Source of the DNA: Pseudochryseolinea flava
GTDB lineage: Bacteria; Bacteroidota; Bacteroidia; Cytophagales; Cyclobacteriaceae
Assembly (NCBI RefSeq): GCF_003286915.1
Contig: NZ_QMFY01000001.1
Span: 930,001 to 994,000 of the forward strand
DNA length: 64,000 nt
Direction: 5' to 3'
Shown: piece by piece, positions 53,513 through 61,931 of the stretch
Layout of the letters: every line of letters begins with the position of its first letter
How positions within the stretch are numbered: the first letter of the stretch is position 1
Program-made: the position numbers and the translations under genes
The notes under the pieces: generated by a model
What the model was told of the DNA's origin: nothing
Seen by the model: only the letters and a program-made list of their open reading frames with translations
The model's database searches: none

Positions 53513-54289
53513 ATGAGTGATATTGCTACTGACAGGATGCGCAAAGTAAAGAGCATTCTGGTGACCCAAGAAGCTCCCGCTGATGCTAATTCTCCTTATT
53601 TAAAGTTGACTGAAAAATACAATCTCAAGATTGATTTTCGTCCGTTTATTCAAGTAGAGCCAGTACCGGTTAAGGAATTTCGTAAACAAAAGATTGAAAT
53701 CCTCAATCATACGGCCATCATCTTCACCAGCCGAAACGCGGTAGATCACTTCTTCCACATCTGCCAGGAGTTGAAGATTGAAATGCCCCCTGAGATGAAG
53801 TATTTCTGCATCTCGGAACAGACTTCCAATTACTTGCAGAAGTACATTGTGATAAGAAAGCGTAAAATCTTTACCGGTTTAAAAACGGCACAGGATTTAC
53901 TCGAGATTCTGAAAAAACATAAGAACGAGAAGTATCTCTTTCCGTGCTCCGATATCCGCAAGAATGACATTCCTGACTTTTTGAAAGATAACGGCTATCA
54001 TTATACTGAGGCAATTATCTATCACACAGTTGCCGCCGACCTTTCGGATTTGAAGGAAGTTTTCTACGACATCCTTGCGTTTTTTAGTCCATCAGGGATC
54101 AATTCCCTATTTGTCAACTTCCCAGAATTCAAGCAAAACAACACACGCATTGCAGCATTCGGTCCGACCACGGCCAAAGCTGTGCGCGATGCAGGCTTGA
54201 TTCTCGATATAGAAGCGCCACTTCCCAACGCACCGTCGATGACTGGCGCATTGGAACTCTATATTAAAAAGGCAAACGGGATAAAATAG
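53513..54289 (+). CDS. hemD: Uroporphyrinogen-III synthase
   Basis: 258 residues; an ATG at 53537 is an alternative start. HemD closes hydroxymethylbilane into uroporphyrinogen III with inversion of ring D. Sequence conservation in this family is low, but TAIIFTSRNAVDHFF, a YLFPCSDIRKNDIPDFL segment, the TEAIIYHTV strand and IAAFGPTTAKAVRDAGL are in the expected order of the two alpha/beta domains. Second gene of the DUF4271-hemD unit. Confidence 0.9.
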   Translation: MSDIATDRMRKVKSILVTQEAPADANSPYLKLTEKYNLKIDFRPFIQVEPVPVKEFRKQKIEILNHTAIIFTSRNAVDHFFHICQELKIEMPPEMKYFCISEQTSNYLQKYIVIRKRKIFTGLKTAQDLLEILKKHKNEKYLFPCSDIRKNDIPDFLKDNGYHYTEAIIYHTVAADLSDLKEVFYDILAFFSPSGINSLFVNFPEFKQNNTRIAAFGPTTAKAVRDAGLILDIEAPLPNAPSMTGALELYIKKANGIK

Positions 54290-54366
54290 GTCGTTAAAGG
54301 GATTAATCCCCTACTTCTTCATGGGGGCGTTAAAAACCAATAACTGCTTCATTCATTGAATTTTAG

Positions 54367-54411
54367 AAAGTGATCATTTTTATTACACTTTAATTACATT
54401 AGTTGAAAGTG
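54367..54411. promoter_or_regulatory. Three evenly spaced AAAGTG motifs upstream of the PorP/SprF gene
   Basis: AAAGTG at 54367-54372, its inverse CACTTT at 54386-54391 and AAAGTG again at 54406-54411, spaced 19 and 20 bases, about two helical turns. They lie 44-88 bases before the start of the PorP/SprF gene. This may be a binding site for a regulator of the gliding cluster; chance is possible. Confidence 0.3.
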
Positions 54412-54454
54412 TCATAAAAAAACCTTTACTTTAAATTCTACTTTTTAAACTTTA

Positions 54455-55405
54455 ATGCTGAAGAAGACTTTTTATACCCTCTTACTCACCTTGATAGGTG
54501 CAGGAGCTTTTGCGCAGCAAGATCCCCTCTTCACACAGTATATGTTTAACAATCTGTATATGACTCCGGCATATGCAGGTGTTGATGGGGTTACTCGCTT
54601 CACGGCGATTCACAGAAGTCAATGGACAGGATACCAATCTACACTCGGCGATGGCGGTGCGCCCACGACTCAGATGGTTACGTTCAACACTCCTATTTAT
54701 AAACTTCGTAGCGGGTTCGGCGCTTACGTAATCAACGACCGTCTCGGTCCACAAAACAATCTCGAAGCACAAGCGATGTACGCTTATCACCTTGGTATCA
54801 AGGAAACAAAACTAAGCGTCGCTGTAAAGGTTGGAATTTTTTCACAGCGTATTAATGGTAACGTCTATCGTTACATTGATGAAGATGATCCAGAAATTGT
54901 TAACACAAGACAGCAACAAACAAGACCTGATTTAGGCTTCGGAATTTTTTATCGCGCGGAAAAGTATTACGCTGGCGTAGGCTTCAATCATATCCTTCCT
55001 AATACATTAGAGTTTGGTGAAGATCCATCACGTGCGCCTTTGTCGAATCACGTCAATTTCGTTGGAGGTTACTTCTATGAAGTGAGTTTCGACTTAAGAG
55101 TTCAATTCAGTGCAGCTGTAAGATCTGACCTAAATAAGTCACAAATTGATTTCGCCGGTATCGGATATTTGAAGGATACTATGTGGGGCGGTTTAGCGTT
55201 TAGAGGAGGAGAAGCTGCTAGCTTATTATTAGGCTATAGCTTGTTGAAAGATAAGTCGTTGAAACTTGGTACCGCAGTTGATTTTGTATTGTTCGATCGA
55301 GAAGCCAAGGATAATTTATCGATGGAGTTTATGATTAGCTATGATCTGCCGGTCAGCATTAATAGCGGAAAAAGAATCATCCGAACCCCCCGCTACAGGC
55401 ACTAA
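54455..55405 (+). CDS. PorP/SprF family T9SS outer-membrane protein
   Basis: 316 residues with a signal peptide ending AFA. The mature N-terminus, QQDPLFTQYMFNNLYMTPAYAG, is the hallmark of the PorP/SprF family: outer-membrane barrel proteins that accompany T9SS substrates and anchor the machinery. The body alternates aromatic strands (FGAYVINDRLGPQNNLEAQ, VGIFSQRI). It is the first gene ahead of gldK-N. Whether it serves the general machine or one substrate (SprF serves SprB) cannot be told here. Confidence 0.92.
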   Translation: MLKKTFYTLLLTLIGAGAFAQQDPLFTQYMFNNLYMTPAYAGVDGVTRFTAIHRSQWTGYQSTLGDGGAPTTQMVTFNTPIYKLRSGFGAYVINDRLGPQNNLEAQAMYAYHLGIKETKLSVAVKVGIFSQRINGNVYRYIDEDDPEIVNTRQQQTRPDLGFGIFYRAEKYYAGVGFNHILPNTLEFGEDPSRAPLSNHVNFVGGYFYEVSFDLRVQFSAAVRSDLNKSQIDFAGIGYLKDTMWGGLAFRGGEAASLLLGYSLLKDKSLKLGTAVDFVLFDREAKDNLSMEFMISYDLPVSINSGKRIIRTPRYRH

Positions 55406-55525
55406 TCGACATTTGATTTTGGTATTTTTAAGAATTTATGGAATTTGTAGTTCGTTTCTCAAAAAAATAAAGCGAAGAACAATTAACTTTCGCAGCTCAT
55501 TAAATTTTTCAGCATAGTCAAACTG

Positions 55526-56629
55526 ATGACAAGAAGTATGAATAAATCGGTTGTATCTAAAGTAGTGTTAATCCTCGCCGGTGGACTAGCCAGTGCCTGC
55601 GGTCTTCTCGGGCTCGGCGGAGGAAAAGGCGGTGGCAATGACCAAGGTGAACTCGTTGGTGTGCCAGGTCGCGAAGGCTGGGTGATGACAATCCCCTATG
55701 GTATGGTTCCAATTCCTGCCGGAACTTTCCACATGGGTCAAGCAGATGAAGATCCTGCTTCCACTCAGATCAACTTTAACAAACAGGTAACAATCGGTTC
55801 GTTCTTCATGGATGACACTGAAATTACCAACAACGAGTATCGCCAATTCACCAACTTCTTCTTGGTTGATAACGGTACCATTGAAGGTTTCGAAACAGTT
55901 GATGCTGAAACATTCCGTCAAAAGTATTATCCTGACACAACAGTTTGGGTTAGAGACTTTGCTCACCACATGGGCGATCCTATCCAAGACTATTACTACT
56001 GGCACCCAGGCTACGATGACTATCCAGTAGTCGGTGTGAATTGGGATGCTGCTGTATTCTTCGGTCAGTGGAGAACAGCATACCTCAACGATTACAGAAA
56101 GAGTGTTGGTGATTTTGAAATGCCTGCATTCCGTCTGCCATCTGAAGCTGAATGGGAATACGCTGCACGCGGCGATCGTCCTATGGCAAAGTACCCTTGG
56201 GGTAACCCGTACATCCGTAACTCAAAAGGATGTATGCTCGCAAACTTCAAACCTGGTCGCGGTAATTTCTACGACGACGGTTTCGCCTATACATCTCCAG
56301 TGATGGCATACTTCCCGAACGACTATGGTCTTTACGACATGGCGGGTAACGTATCAGAGTGGTGTCTCGACGATTTCAACCCAGCATCTGTTCCGACAGT
56401 ATGGGATTTGAACCCTCAGTACATCGATCCAAGAACAAATCCTGAAAGCAATAGATACAATCCTAAAGTACCACCTAAGAAAGTTGTTCGCGGCGGCTCA
56501 TGGAAAGACGTTGCGTACTACCTCGAAACAGGTACACGTACTTACGAATTTAAAGATTCAACTCGTGCTTATATCGGCTTCCGCTGTGCTATGACTCACC
56601 TCGGTCGCTCTTCTGGGCAAGAATTTTAA
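55526..56629 (+). CDS. gldK: Gliding motility/T9SS lipoprotein GldK
   Basis: 367 residues (363 from the second ATG at 55538), with a lipoprotein signal ending LASAC and a glycine-rich linker. The remainder is a formylglycine-generating-enzyme-like fold: PIPAGTFHMGQADEDP, DTEITNNEYRQF, FRLPSEAEWEYAARGD and the C-terminal VVRGGSWKDVAYYLE with GFRCAMT. GldK (PorK) forms an outer-membrane-associated periplasmic ring with GldN. It is shorter than the roughly 460-490 residue GldK/PorK proteins I recall from Flavobacterium and Porphyromonas. Catalytic activity is not expected. Confidence 0.93.
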   Translation: MTRSMNKSVVSKVVLILAGGLASACGLLGLGGGKGGGNDQGELVGVPGREGWVMTIPYGMVPIPAGTFHMGQADEDPASTQINFNKQVTIGSFFMDDTEITNNEYRQFTNFFLVDNGTIEGFETVDAETFRQKYYPDTTVWVRDFAHHMGDPIQDYYYWHPGYDDYPVVGVNWDAAVFFGQWRTAYLNDYRKSVGDFEMPAFRLPSEAEWEYAARGDRPMAKYPWGNPYIRNSKGCMLANFKPGRGNFYDDGFAYTSPVMAYFPNDYGLYDMAGNVSEWCLDDFNPASVPTVWDLNPQYIDPRTNPESNRYNPKVPPKKVVRGGSWKDVAYYLETGTRTYEFKDSTRAYIGFRCAMTHLGRSSGQEF

Positions 56630-56687
56630 TTAAATCTCTTATATTTATTTATTATCAAAAGGCAAAAAAACTTAAACCATTACTAAG

Positions 56688-57506
56688 ATGAGCAAGAAAA
56701 AAGGCGGATTTGTTGAACTACTCTACAAAACCATAATGCCAAAAGTTTATGGTATTGGTGCAGCAGTCGTAATTATTGGTGCGTTGTTTAAAATCCTACA
56801 CTTAACAGGTGCTGACGAAATGTTGATGATCGGTCTCTCTGTTGAGGCAGGTATCTTCTTTTTGAGCGCATTTGAACCGCCTCATGCTGAACCAGATTGG
56901 TCAAAAGTATATCCAGAACTTTCTGAAGATTACGAAGCGCCAGCTGCAGCACCAAGAATCTCTAACAAACAAGGTGCTAGCCTTACGCAACAACTCGATG
57001 CTTCCCTTGAAAAAGCTAAAATCGGTCCTGAACTCCTTGATAGCCTCGGAAAAGGTCTTAATAACCTCGCTGATTCAGCGAAGAAAATGGGTAGCCTTTC
57101 TGATGCCGCTGTAGCAACAAATGATTATGCTAACAACGTAAAGAAAGCTTCTACGCAACTTCTTGAAATGAACAAGTCATACGATACTGCTATTAAAGCT
57201 GTTTCAAGTATGTCTGAAGCGTCAAAAGATGCTGGTGAATACCATTCACAAGTACAGAAAGTAACAAAGAATCTCGCTGCATTGAACTCTGTTTATGAAA
57301 TGGAGCTTAAGGATGCTGATAGCCACGTGAAGAACATGAACAAGTTTTATGAAAGCCTCACAGGTGCTATGCAAGGTCTTTCTAAAGTTGGCGACAACAC
57401 TGCGAAGTTCACAACTGAACTTGGTAAGCTTTCTGACAACTTGACTGCTTTGAACAAAGTTTACGGCAGCATGCTTACAGCCATGAAAGGTGGCGGACAA
57501 GCCTAG
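56688..57506 (+). CDS. gldL: Gliding motility protein GldL
   Basis: 272 residues. Two adjacent transmembrane helices at about 20-37 and 44-62 (YGIGAAVVIIGALFKILHL and LSVEAGIFFLSAF) are followed by a long, mostly helical cytoplasmic tail with Ala/Ser/Lys-rich coiled segments. GldL and GldM form the inner-membrane proton-driven motor that powers T9SS and gliding; the helix with Glu and Lys in the membrane is thought to couple protons. Gene order and size are standard. It is 58 bases from both neighbours. Confidence 0.95.
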   Translation: MSKKKGGFVELLYKTIMPKVYGIGAAVVIIGALFKILHLTGADEMLMIGLSVEAGIFFLSAFEPPHAEPDWSKVYPELSEDYEAPAAAPRISNKQGASLTQQLDASLEKAKIGPELLDSLGKGLNNLADSAKKMGSLSDAAVATNDYANNVKKASTQLLEMNKSYDTAIKAVSSMSEASKDAGEYHSQVQKVTKNLAALNSVYEMELKDADSHVKNMNKFYESLTGAMQGLSKVGDNTAKFTTELGKLSDNLTALNKVYGSMLTAMKGGGQA

Positions 57507-57564
57507 TCTACGACTAGTACAATCTATTTAGGTTTCGAACGTTCAATTATAAAAAAAACGAAAC

Positions 57565-59163
57565 ATGGCAGGTGGTAAGGAAACCCCCAGGCAGAAGATG
57601 ATCGGTATGATGTACTTGGTACTCACCGCGCTTCTGGCCCTCCAGGTAAGTAACGCAGTACTCGAGAAATTTGCGATCATTAACGGTACGCTTGAAGGAT
57701 TAATTAAGGAATCCTCTGATAAAAATGAGACAAGCTTAGCAGGTATCGTGGAAGAAGGCTCTAAAAGCAATAAGCCCGAGATAGTCCAGGCGGTTAGCAA
57801 TGCGAAGGAAGTTCGTGCGCTGACCGACAAAACAGTCAAGTACATTGATGGTGTGAAAGCCAAGATGATGGAAGAAGCTGGTGCTAAAACCATCGATGAG
57901 GGCTTTATCAATGATCACAGCTCAAAAGTAGCGACCTTGATGATTGACAAGAAAGAAGGACAGGGCGTTGGCGTAAAATTCGAAGCCGAGCTTCAGAAAT
58001 ATGTCAAAGAACTTGAGCGTCTTTCGGGTGAAAAATTTGCGCCATTAGCAAAATCACCAGCACAGCTTGAAGCTTTTAAGAATAACGAGAAACACGCTAA
58101 TAAGGACTTCTTGACGTTCACTTTTGAAAACACACCTCCAGTGGCAGCACTGGCGTCTGTTACTCAAATTCAAACTGAAGTATTGGAGTACGAAGCAACT
58201 GCACTTGCTGCAATTGCGCGAAAGACTGGTAAAGTTCAAAAGAAATTCGATAACATCGTTCCGATGGTTAGACCAGTGTCTTCCGTTGTGGCGGCTGGCG
58301 CCGAATACGAAGCTGACATGTTTATCACAGCGTCTTCTTCAGCGATCATCCCAGAGATGTATTATAATGGAACGAAACTTCCAGTTGAAGATGATCCAGT
58401 TTCTAAAGTGAAAATGGGTAAGGTGAAATTCAGAGCACAGGGAGGGGGTTATGACAAGGATGGTTTTGCTAAGAAGACTTTCAAAGCTAAAATCGTAATT
58501 GATGGTGAGCCATTCGAACAGGATATCGCATATACTGTTGCGCAACCAGTTATCAAAGTAACAACAGGAAATGCCCCTACGCTTTATATGAATTGCGGTA
58601 ACACCGTAACGATCGAAGTTCCGTCCCTAGGAACGTCATACAATCCAGCATTTAGCGGTGGTGGCGCGGCTGAGGTGATTAAAGGGGCGAAGGCAGGACA
58701 GGTGACTATCATTCCTAAGCAACGTAAAGTTACTGTGGGCGTGAGCAGCGGTGGTACACACATCGGCGATGCAAAATTCGATGTGAAAAACGTTCCAGAT
58801 CCGAAGTTCATTGCTTACATCGGAAGTACACCTGTTGATTTAAGAAACGGTATCCGTGCAAATCAACTTGGTAACCTTACATTCAAGGCTGAGCCGGAAG
58901 CTAACTTCAAAGAAGAGGTGCCGAAAGATGCTCGCTATAGAATTAAAAAGGCTGACGTTATTCTTGGTCGCGGAACTGCTGGTGTTCAGCGTTTGAGCGC
59001 GACAAACGAAGTACCAGATCTCCGTTCATGGATTAGCCAAGCGCGTCCTGGCGATAGAATTGTAATCGACATCAAAGATGTTGTGCGCAAGACCTATAAA
59101 GACGATGAAGAAAAAGTGACCGTTAAAGGTTCTAGCGGTATTATCATGATTCCAGTGAATTAA
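57565..59163 (+). CDS. gldM: Gliding motility protein GldM
   Basis: 532 residues. A short cytoplasmic start (AGGKETPRQKM) leads to one transmembrane helix (IGMMYLVLTALLALQVSNAVL). A long periplasmic part follows with an initial helical bundle and then several beta-sandwich domains. GldM couples the GldL motor to the GldKN ring in the periplasm. The MMYLVLTALLALQVS segment and the intact length place it firmly in the family. Second part of the motor, directly after gldL. Confidence 0.96.
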   Translation: MAGGKETPRQKMIGMMYLVLTALLALQVSNAVLEKFAIINGTLEGLIKESSDKNETSLAGIVEEGSKSNKPEIVQAVSNAKEVRALTDKTVKYIDGVKAKMMEEAGAKTIDEGFINDHSSKVATLMIDKKEGQGVGVKFEAELQKYVKELERLSGEKFAPLAKSPAQLEAFKNNEKHANKDFLTFTFENTPPVAALASVTQIQTEVLEYEATALAAIARKTGKVQKKFDNIVPMVRPVSSVVAAGAEYEADMFITASSSAIIPEMYYNGTKLPVEDDPVSKVKMGKVKFRAQGGGYDKDGFAKKTFKAKIVIDGEPFEQDIAYTVAQPVIKVTTGNAPTLYMNCGNTVTIEVPSLGTSYNPAFSGGGAAEVIKGAKAGQVTIIPKQRKVTVGVSSGGTHIGDAKFDVKNVPDPKFIAYIGSTPVDLRNGIRANQLGNLTFKAEPEANFKEEVPKDARYRIKKADVILGRGTAGVQRLSATNEVPDLRSWISQARPGDRIVIDIKDVVRKTYKDDEEKVTVKGSSGIIMIPVN

Positions 59164-59170
59164 TCACACA

Positions 59171-60088
59171 ATGAAAAAAGTAATTCTTTCCATTTTTTTA
59201 TCAGCATCTTGTGTTGCCGGCGCCGTTGCGCAAGAGGTACAGGATCTTGAAGTTCAGTACAACCCGAACTCCTTGAATCCAATTCCACTCTATGAGCAAC
59301 ACTACAAAGTGCGCGTTTGGAGAAACATCGACTTGAAAGAGAAGCAGAACAAAGGCTTCTTCGCCAAGAACGGTGAATTGAGTAAGCTGATTTCTGATGC
59401 CGTAAAATCTGGTGAGCTCGCCGATATTTATGCTAACGACTCGCTTACGACCAAAATCTCGAAGGAGGATTTCCTTGGAAGACTTGTGGCAGAACAAGCT
59501 GCAGTGTACGACCAGTGGGATCCGAACAGAGATTGGTATACAGATGATCTAACGACGTATAATGGAAAAAATTACCGTGCTCTTCGCGATAACCGGGGTG
59601 TAACACCTGGAGCTGAAGGAACTGACGAAGACTGGGCTGTCACATCTCAGGGTAGCGGTATTGAATATCAAGTTGCCGATATGAGCAACGTTCACATGAT
59701 GGAAGACATCATCTTTGATAGAAGAAGATCACGTCTCTATTATGATATTCAAGCTGTTGAAATCATCATTCCTGGTGCAAAAACAAACACAAACATCGAC
59801 GTTTCTTTAGGATGGTTTAAGTACAAGGACCTCGAGAAATTGTTCCGTAACAATATTCCTAAAGCGGTTTGGTTTAACTGGCAGAACACTGCGCAGAATA
59901 AAAACTTTGCCGATGCATTCTTACTTCGTTTGTTCCACGGAACAATTTATAAAGTACAGAATCCTGATGACGAAACGATTGATGATGTTTACCGTGCTAA
60001 CGGAAGACCATATCGTGAAGGTGTTTGGGCTCGTGAGTGGACAGAAGTTCAACTTATGGAGAAAGAACACAACCTCTGGGAGTTTTAG
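59171..60088 (+). CDS. gldN: Gliding motility protein GldN with chitin-binding-like insert
   Basis: 305 residues with a signal peptide ending AGAVAQ. The standard GldN/PorN parts are present: IDLKEKQN, an 'ADIYANDSLTTKISKEDF' segment, and FDRRRSRLYYDIQAVEIIIPG followed by the C-terminal VWFNWQ region. Between the halves, residues 113-158 read like a CBM5/12 (chitin-binding type 3) module: W116, WYTDDLTTYNGKNYRALRDN, then G-x-x-P-G and W155. I know of no such insert in well-studied GldN proteins. GldN binds GldK to form the T9SS ring. It starts seven bases after gldM and is the last gene of the cluster. Confidence 0.93.
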   Translation: MKKVILSIFLSASCVAGAVAQEVQDLEVQYNPNSLNPIPLYEQHYKVRVWRNIDLKEKQNKGFFAKNGELSKLISDAVKSGELADIYANDSLTTKISKEDFLGRLVAEQAAVYDQWDPNRDWYTDDLTTYNGKNYRALRDNRGVTPGAEGTDEDWAVTSQGSGIEYQVADMSNVHMMEDIIFDRRRSRLYYDIQAVEIIIPGAKTNTNIDVSLGWFKYKDLEKLFRNNIPKAVWFNWQNTAQNKNFADAFLLRLFHGTIYKVQNPDDETIDDVYRANGRPYREGVWAREWTEVQLMEKEHNLWEF

Positions 60089-60113
60089 TTTTTTGCCTAA
60101 AATATGTAAGTCG

Positions 60114-60139
60114 AAAAAGGAGGTCTTGGCCTCCTTTTT
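60114..60139. terminator. Bidirectional terminator between gldN and uvrC
   Basis: A perfect 10-bp stem AAAAAGGAGG (60114-60123) with CCTCCTTTTT (60130-60139), loop TCTTGG. It ends the gldKLMN operon 25 bases after the gldN stop and overlaps the last base of the convergent uvrC gene. Confidence 0.85.
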
Positions 60140-61923
60140 CATTTTATACCTTTTATCGCCTCGGCTTTTTTCTGCCCGACTATCTTCGCCAGTTCTTCAA
60201 GCGGTGCTTCCTTAATTTTCTTTATTGACCGGAATTCTTGCAGTAGCCTCTCCGTTGTTTTTTTGCCTATACCCTCCAGTTCTTCAAGTGAGGAGGTGAG
60301 CTGTTTTTTACTTCTCTTCTGACGATGGAACGTGATAGCAAACCTGTGCGCCTCATCTCGAATCTGCTGCAATAGCATCAAGCCCGGTGATTTTTTATTC
60401 ATGTGAAGCGGAACCGGATCGTCTGGATAATAAATTTCTTCAAGTCGTTTCGCTATGCCGGCGATTGGAACAGAACCATAGATGTTCAGCTCTTTCAATG
60501 CTTCAACGGCACTGCTAAGTTGACCTTTCCCCCCATCGACAAGAATTAAATCTGGAAGTGCTATCGCCTCCTCTTGTAATCGCTTGTAGCGTCGGCCAAC
60601 AATTTCTTTCATCGACGCGAAATCATTTGGTCCTTCTACAGTCTTAATGTTAAAATGGCGATAACCTTTTTTGTCGGGCTTGCCATCGACAAATCTCACC
60701 ATCGATGCTACTGGCGTTGTGCCCTGAAAGTTGGAGTTATCAAAACATTCAATTACCATTGGAATACTCGGTAGCTTCATGTCTTTCTGCAGTTGCAAAA
60801 GAATTTCTTTCTGTCTCGATCGCTTGCCCTCGCGTAGGATCACTTTCTCTTTACGGAGTTCCAACGCATTCTTGATCGACAGGTCAATTAATTTTTTCTT
60901 GTCACCGATCTTGGGGATCGTATTTTCGACGCCGTCTTCTAAGATCGTAATGGGAATGTTGCTGAGGATAGTTTTATTCGACCCTTTAATTTGTTCACGA
61001 AGTTCAAACGCCGTGAAACTTAAAAGTTCTTCATCGGGCTCGTCGAGTTTTTTCTTTAACTCAAGTGTTTTTGAAAAGATGATCGAGCCTTCTTTAATCT
61101 GCAAGTAATTTACGTATGCATATGATTCTTCACTCGAAATTGTGAAGACATCGATATCCGTAAGATCTTTATTGACCACAAGCGATTTTGATTGAAAGCG
61201 CTCGAGGGTATCTAGCTTATCTTTGTATTTCTGCGCGCGCTCAAACTCCATCGCCGCCGCCGCTTCTTTCATTTGATTGTTGAAGTGACTATAAACGATG
61301 CTAATGTTTCCTTTCAAAATATATCGCGCGTCTTCAATCTCATCAAGATATGTTTTCTCGTCAATCAAACCCTCACATGGTCCTTTGCAATTTCCAATGT
61401 GATATTCGAGACACACTTTGAATTTTTTTTGTTCAACATTTTGCTCGCTGAGCAATAAGCTGCAGGTGCGGATGTTGTAAAGTTTTCTCACGAGCTCAAG
61501 CACGTTTTTCATCGCCACCACGCTTGAGTATGGACCGAAATAATCTCCCTGCGAAGGATTGTAATTTCTGGTGTATATGATGCGCGGAAAACGCTCCTTT
61601 AAAATGCAGATGTATGGAAACGTCTTATCATCCTTCAGTAAGATGTTATACTTAGGCTGATTTTGTTTGATAAAGTTGTTCTCCAATAGCAATGAATCAA
61701 ACTCAGTGTTCGTAACTGTGTAATCGATTCGTCTTATTTCGGAAACGAGCTTGAGTGTTTTACGATTTACACCTGTGCTTTTGGAAAAATAACTTGTTAC
61801 TCTTTTACGAATACTCTTTGCCTTACCAACATAGATTAATGTGTCGTTATCGTCATAGAAGCGATAGATTCCAGGTGACTCTGGTAACCGCGCAACATCT
61901 TCTCTCAGGCGGTCCTGTGTCAT
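60139..61923 (-). CDS. uvrC: Excinuclease ABC subunit C
   Basis: 594 residues, full length. UvrC makes both incisions around damage in nucleotide excision repair. The N-terminal GIY-YIG nuclease (GIYRFYDDNDTLIYVGKA) is followed by a Cys-rich region (CLEYHIGNCKGPCEG), a UVR domain around ARYILKGN to RAQKYKDKLD, the C-terminal endonuclease-V-like domain (ECFDNSNFQGTTPVASMV, LILVDGGKGQL) and helix-hairpin-helix motifs. It lies eight bases downstream of the penicillin-binding protein gene, probably one transcript. Confidence 0.96.
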   Translation of the reverse strand: MTQDRLREDVARLPESPGIYRFYDDNDTLIYVGKAKSIRKRVTSYFSKSTGVNRKTLKLVSEIRRIDYTVTNTEFDSLLLENNFIKQNQPKYNILLKDDKTFPYICILKERFPRIIYTRNYNPSQGDYFGPYSSVVAMKNVLELVRKLYNIRTCSLLLSEQNVEQKKFKVCLEYHIGNCKGPCEGLIDEKTYLDEIEDARYILKGNISIVYSHFNNQMKEAAAAMEFERAQKYKDKLDTLERFQSKSLVVNKDLTDIDVFTISSEESYAYVNYLQIKEGSIIFSKTLELKKKLDEPDEELLSFTAFELREQIKGSNKTILSNIPITILEDGVENTIPKIGDKKKLIDLSIKNALELRKEKVILREGKRSRQKEILLQLQKDMKLPSIPMVIECFDNSNFQGTTPVASMVRFVDGKPDKKGYRHFNIKTVEGPNDFASMKEIVGRRYKRLQEEAIALPDLILVDGGKGQLSSAVEALKELNIYGSVPIAGIAKRLEEIYYPDDPVPLHMNKKSPGLMLLQQIRDEAHRFAITFHRQKRSKKQLTSSLEELEGIGKKTTERLLQEFRSIKKIKEAPLEELAKIVGQKKAEAIKGIK

Positions 61924-61931
61924 AGCTTTAT

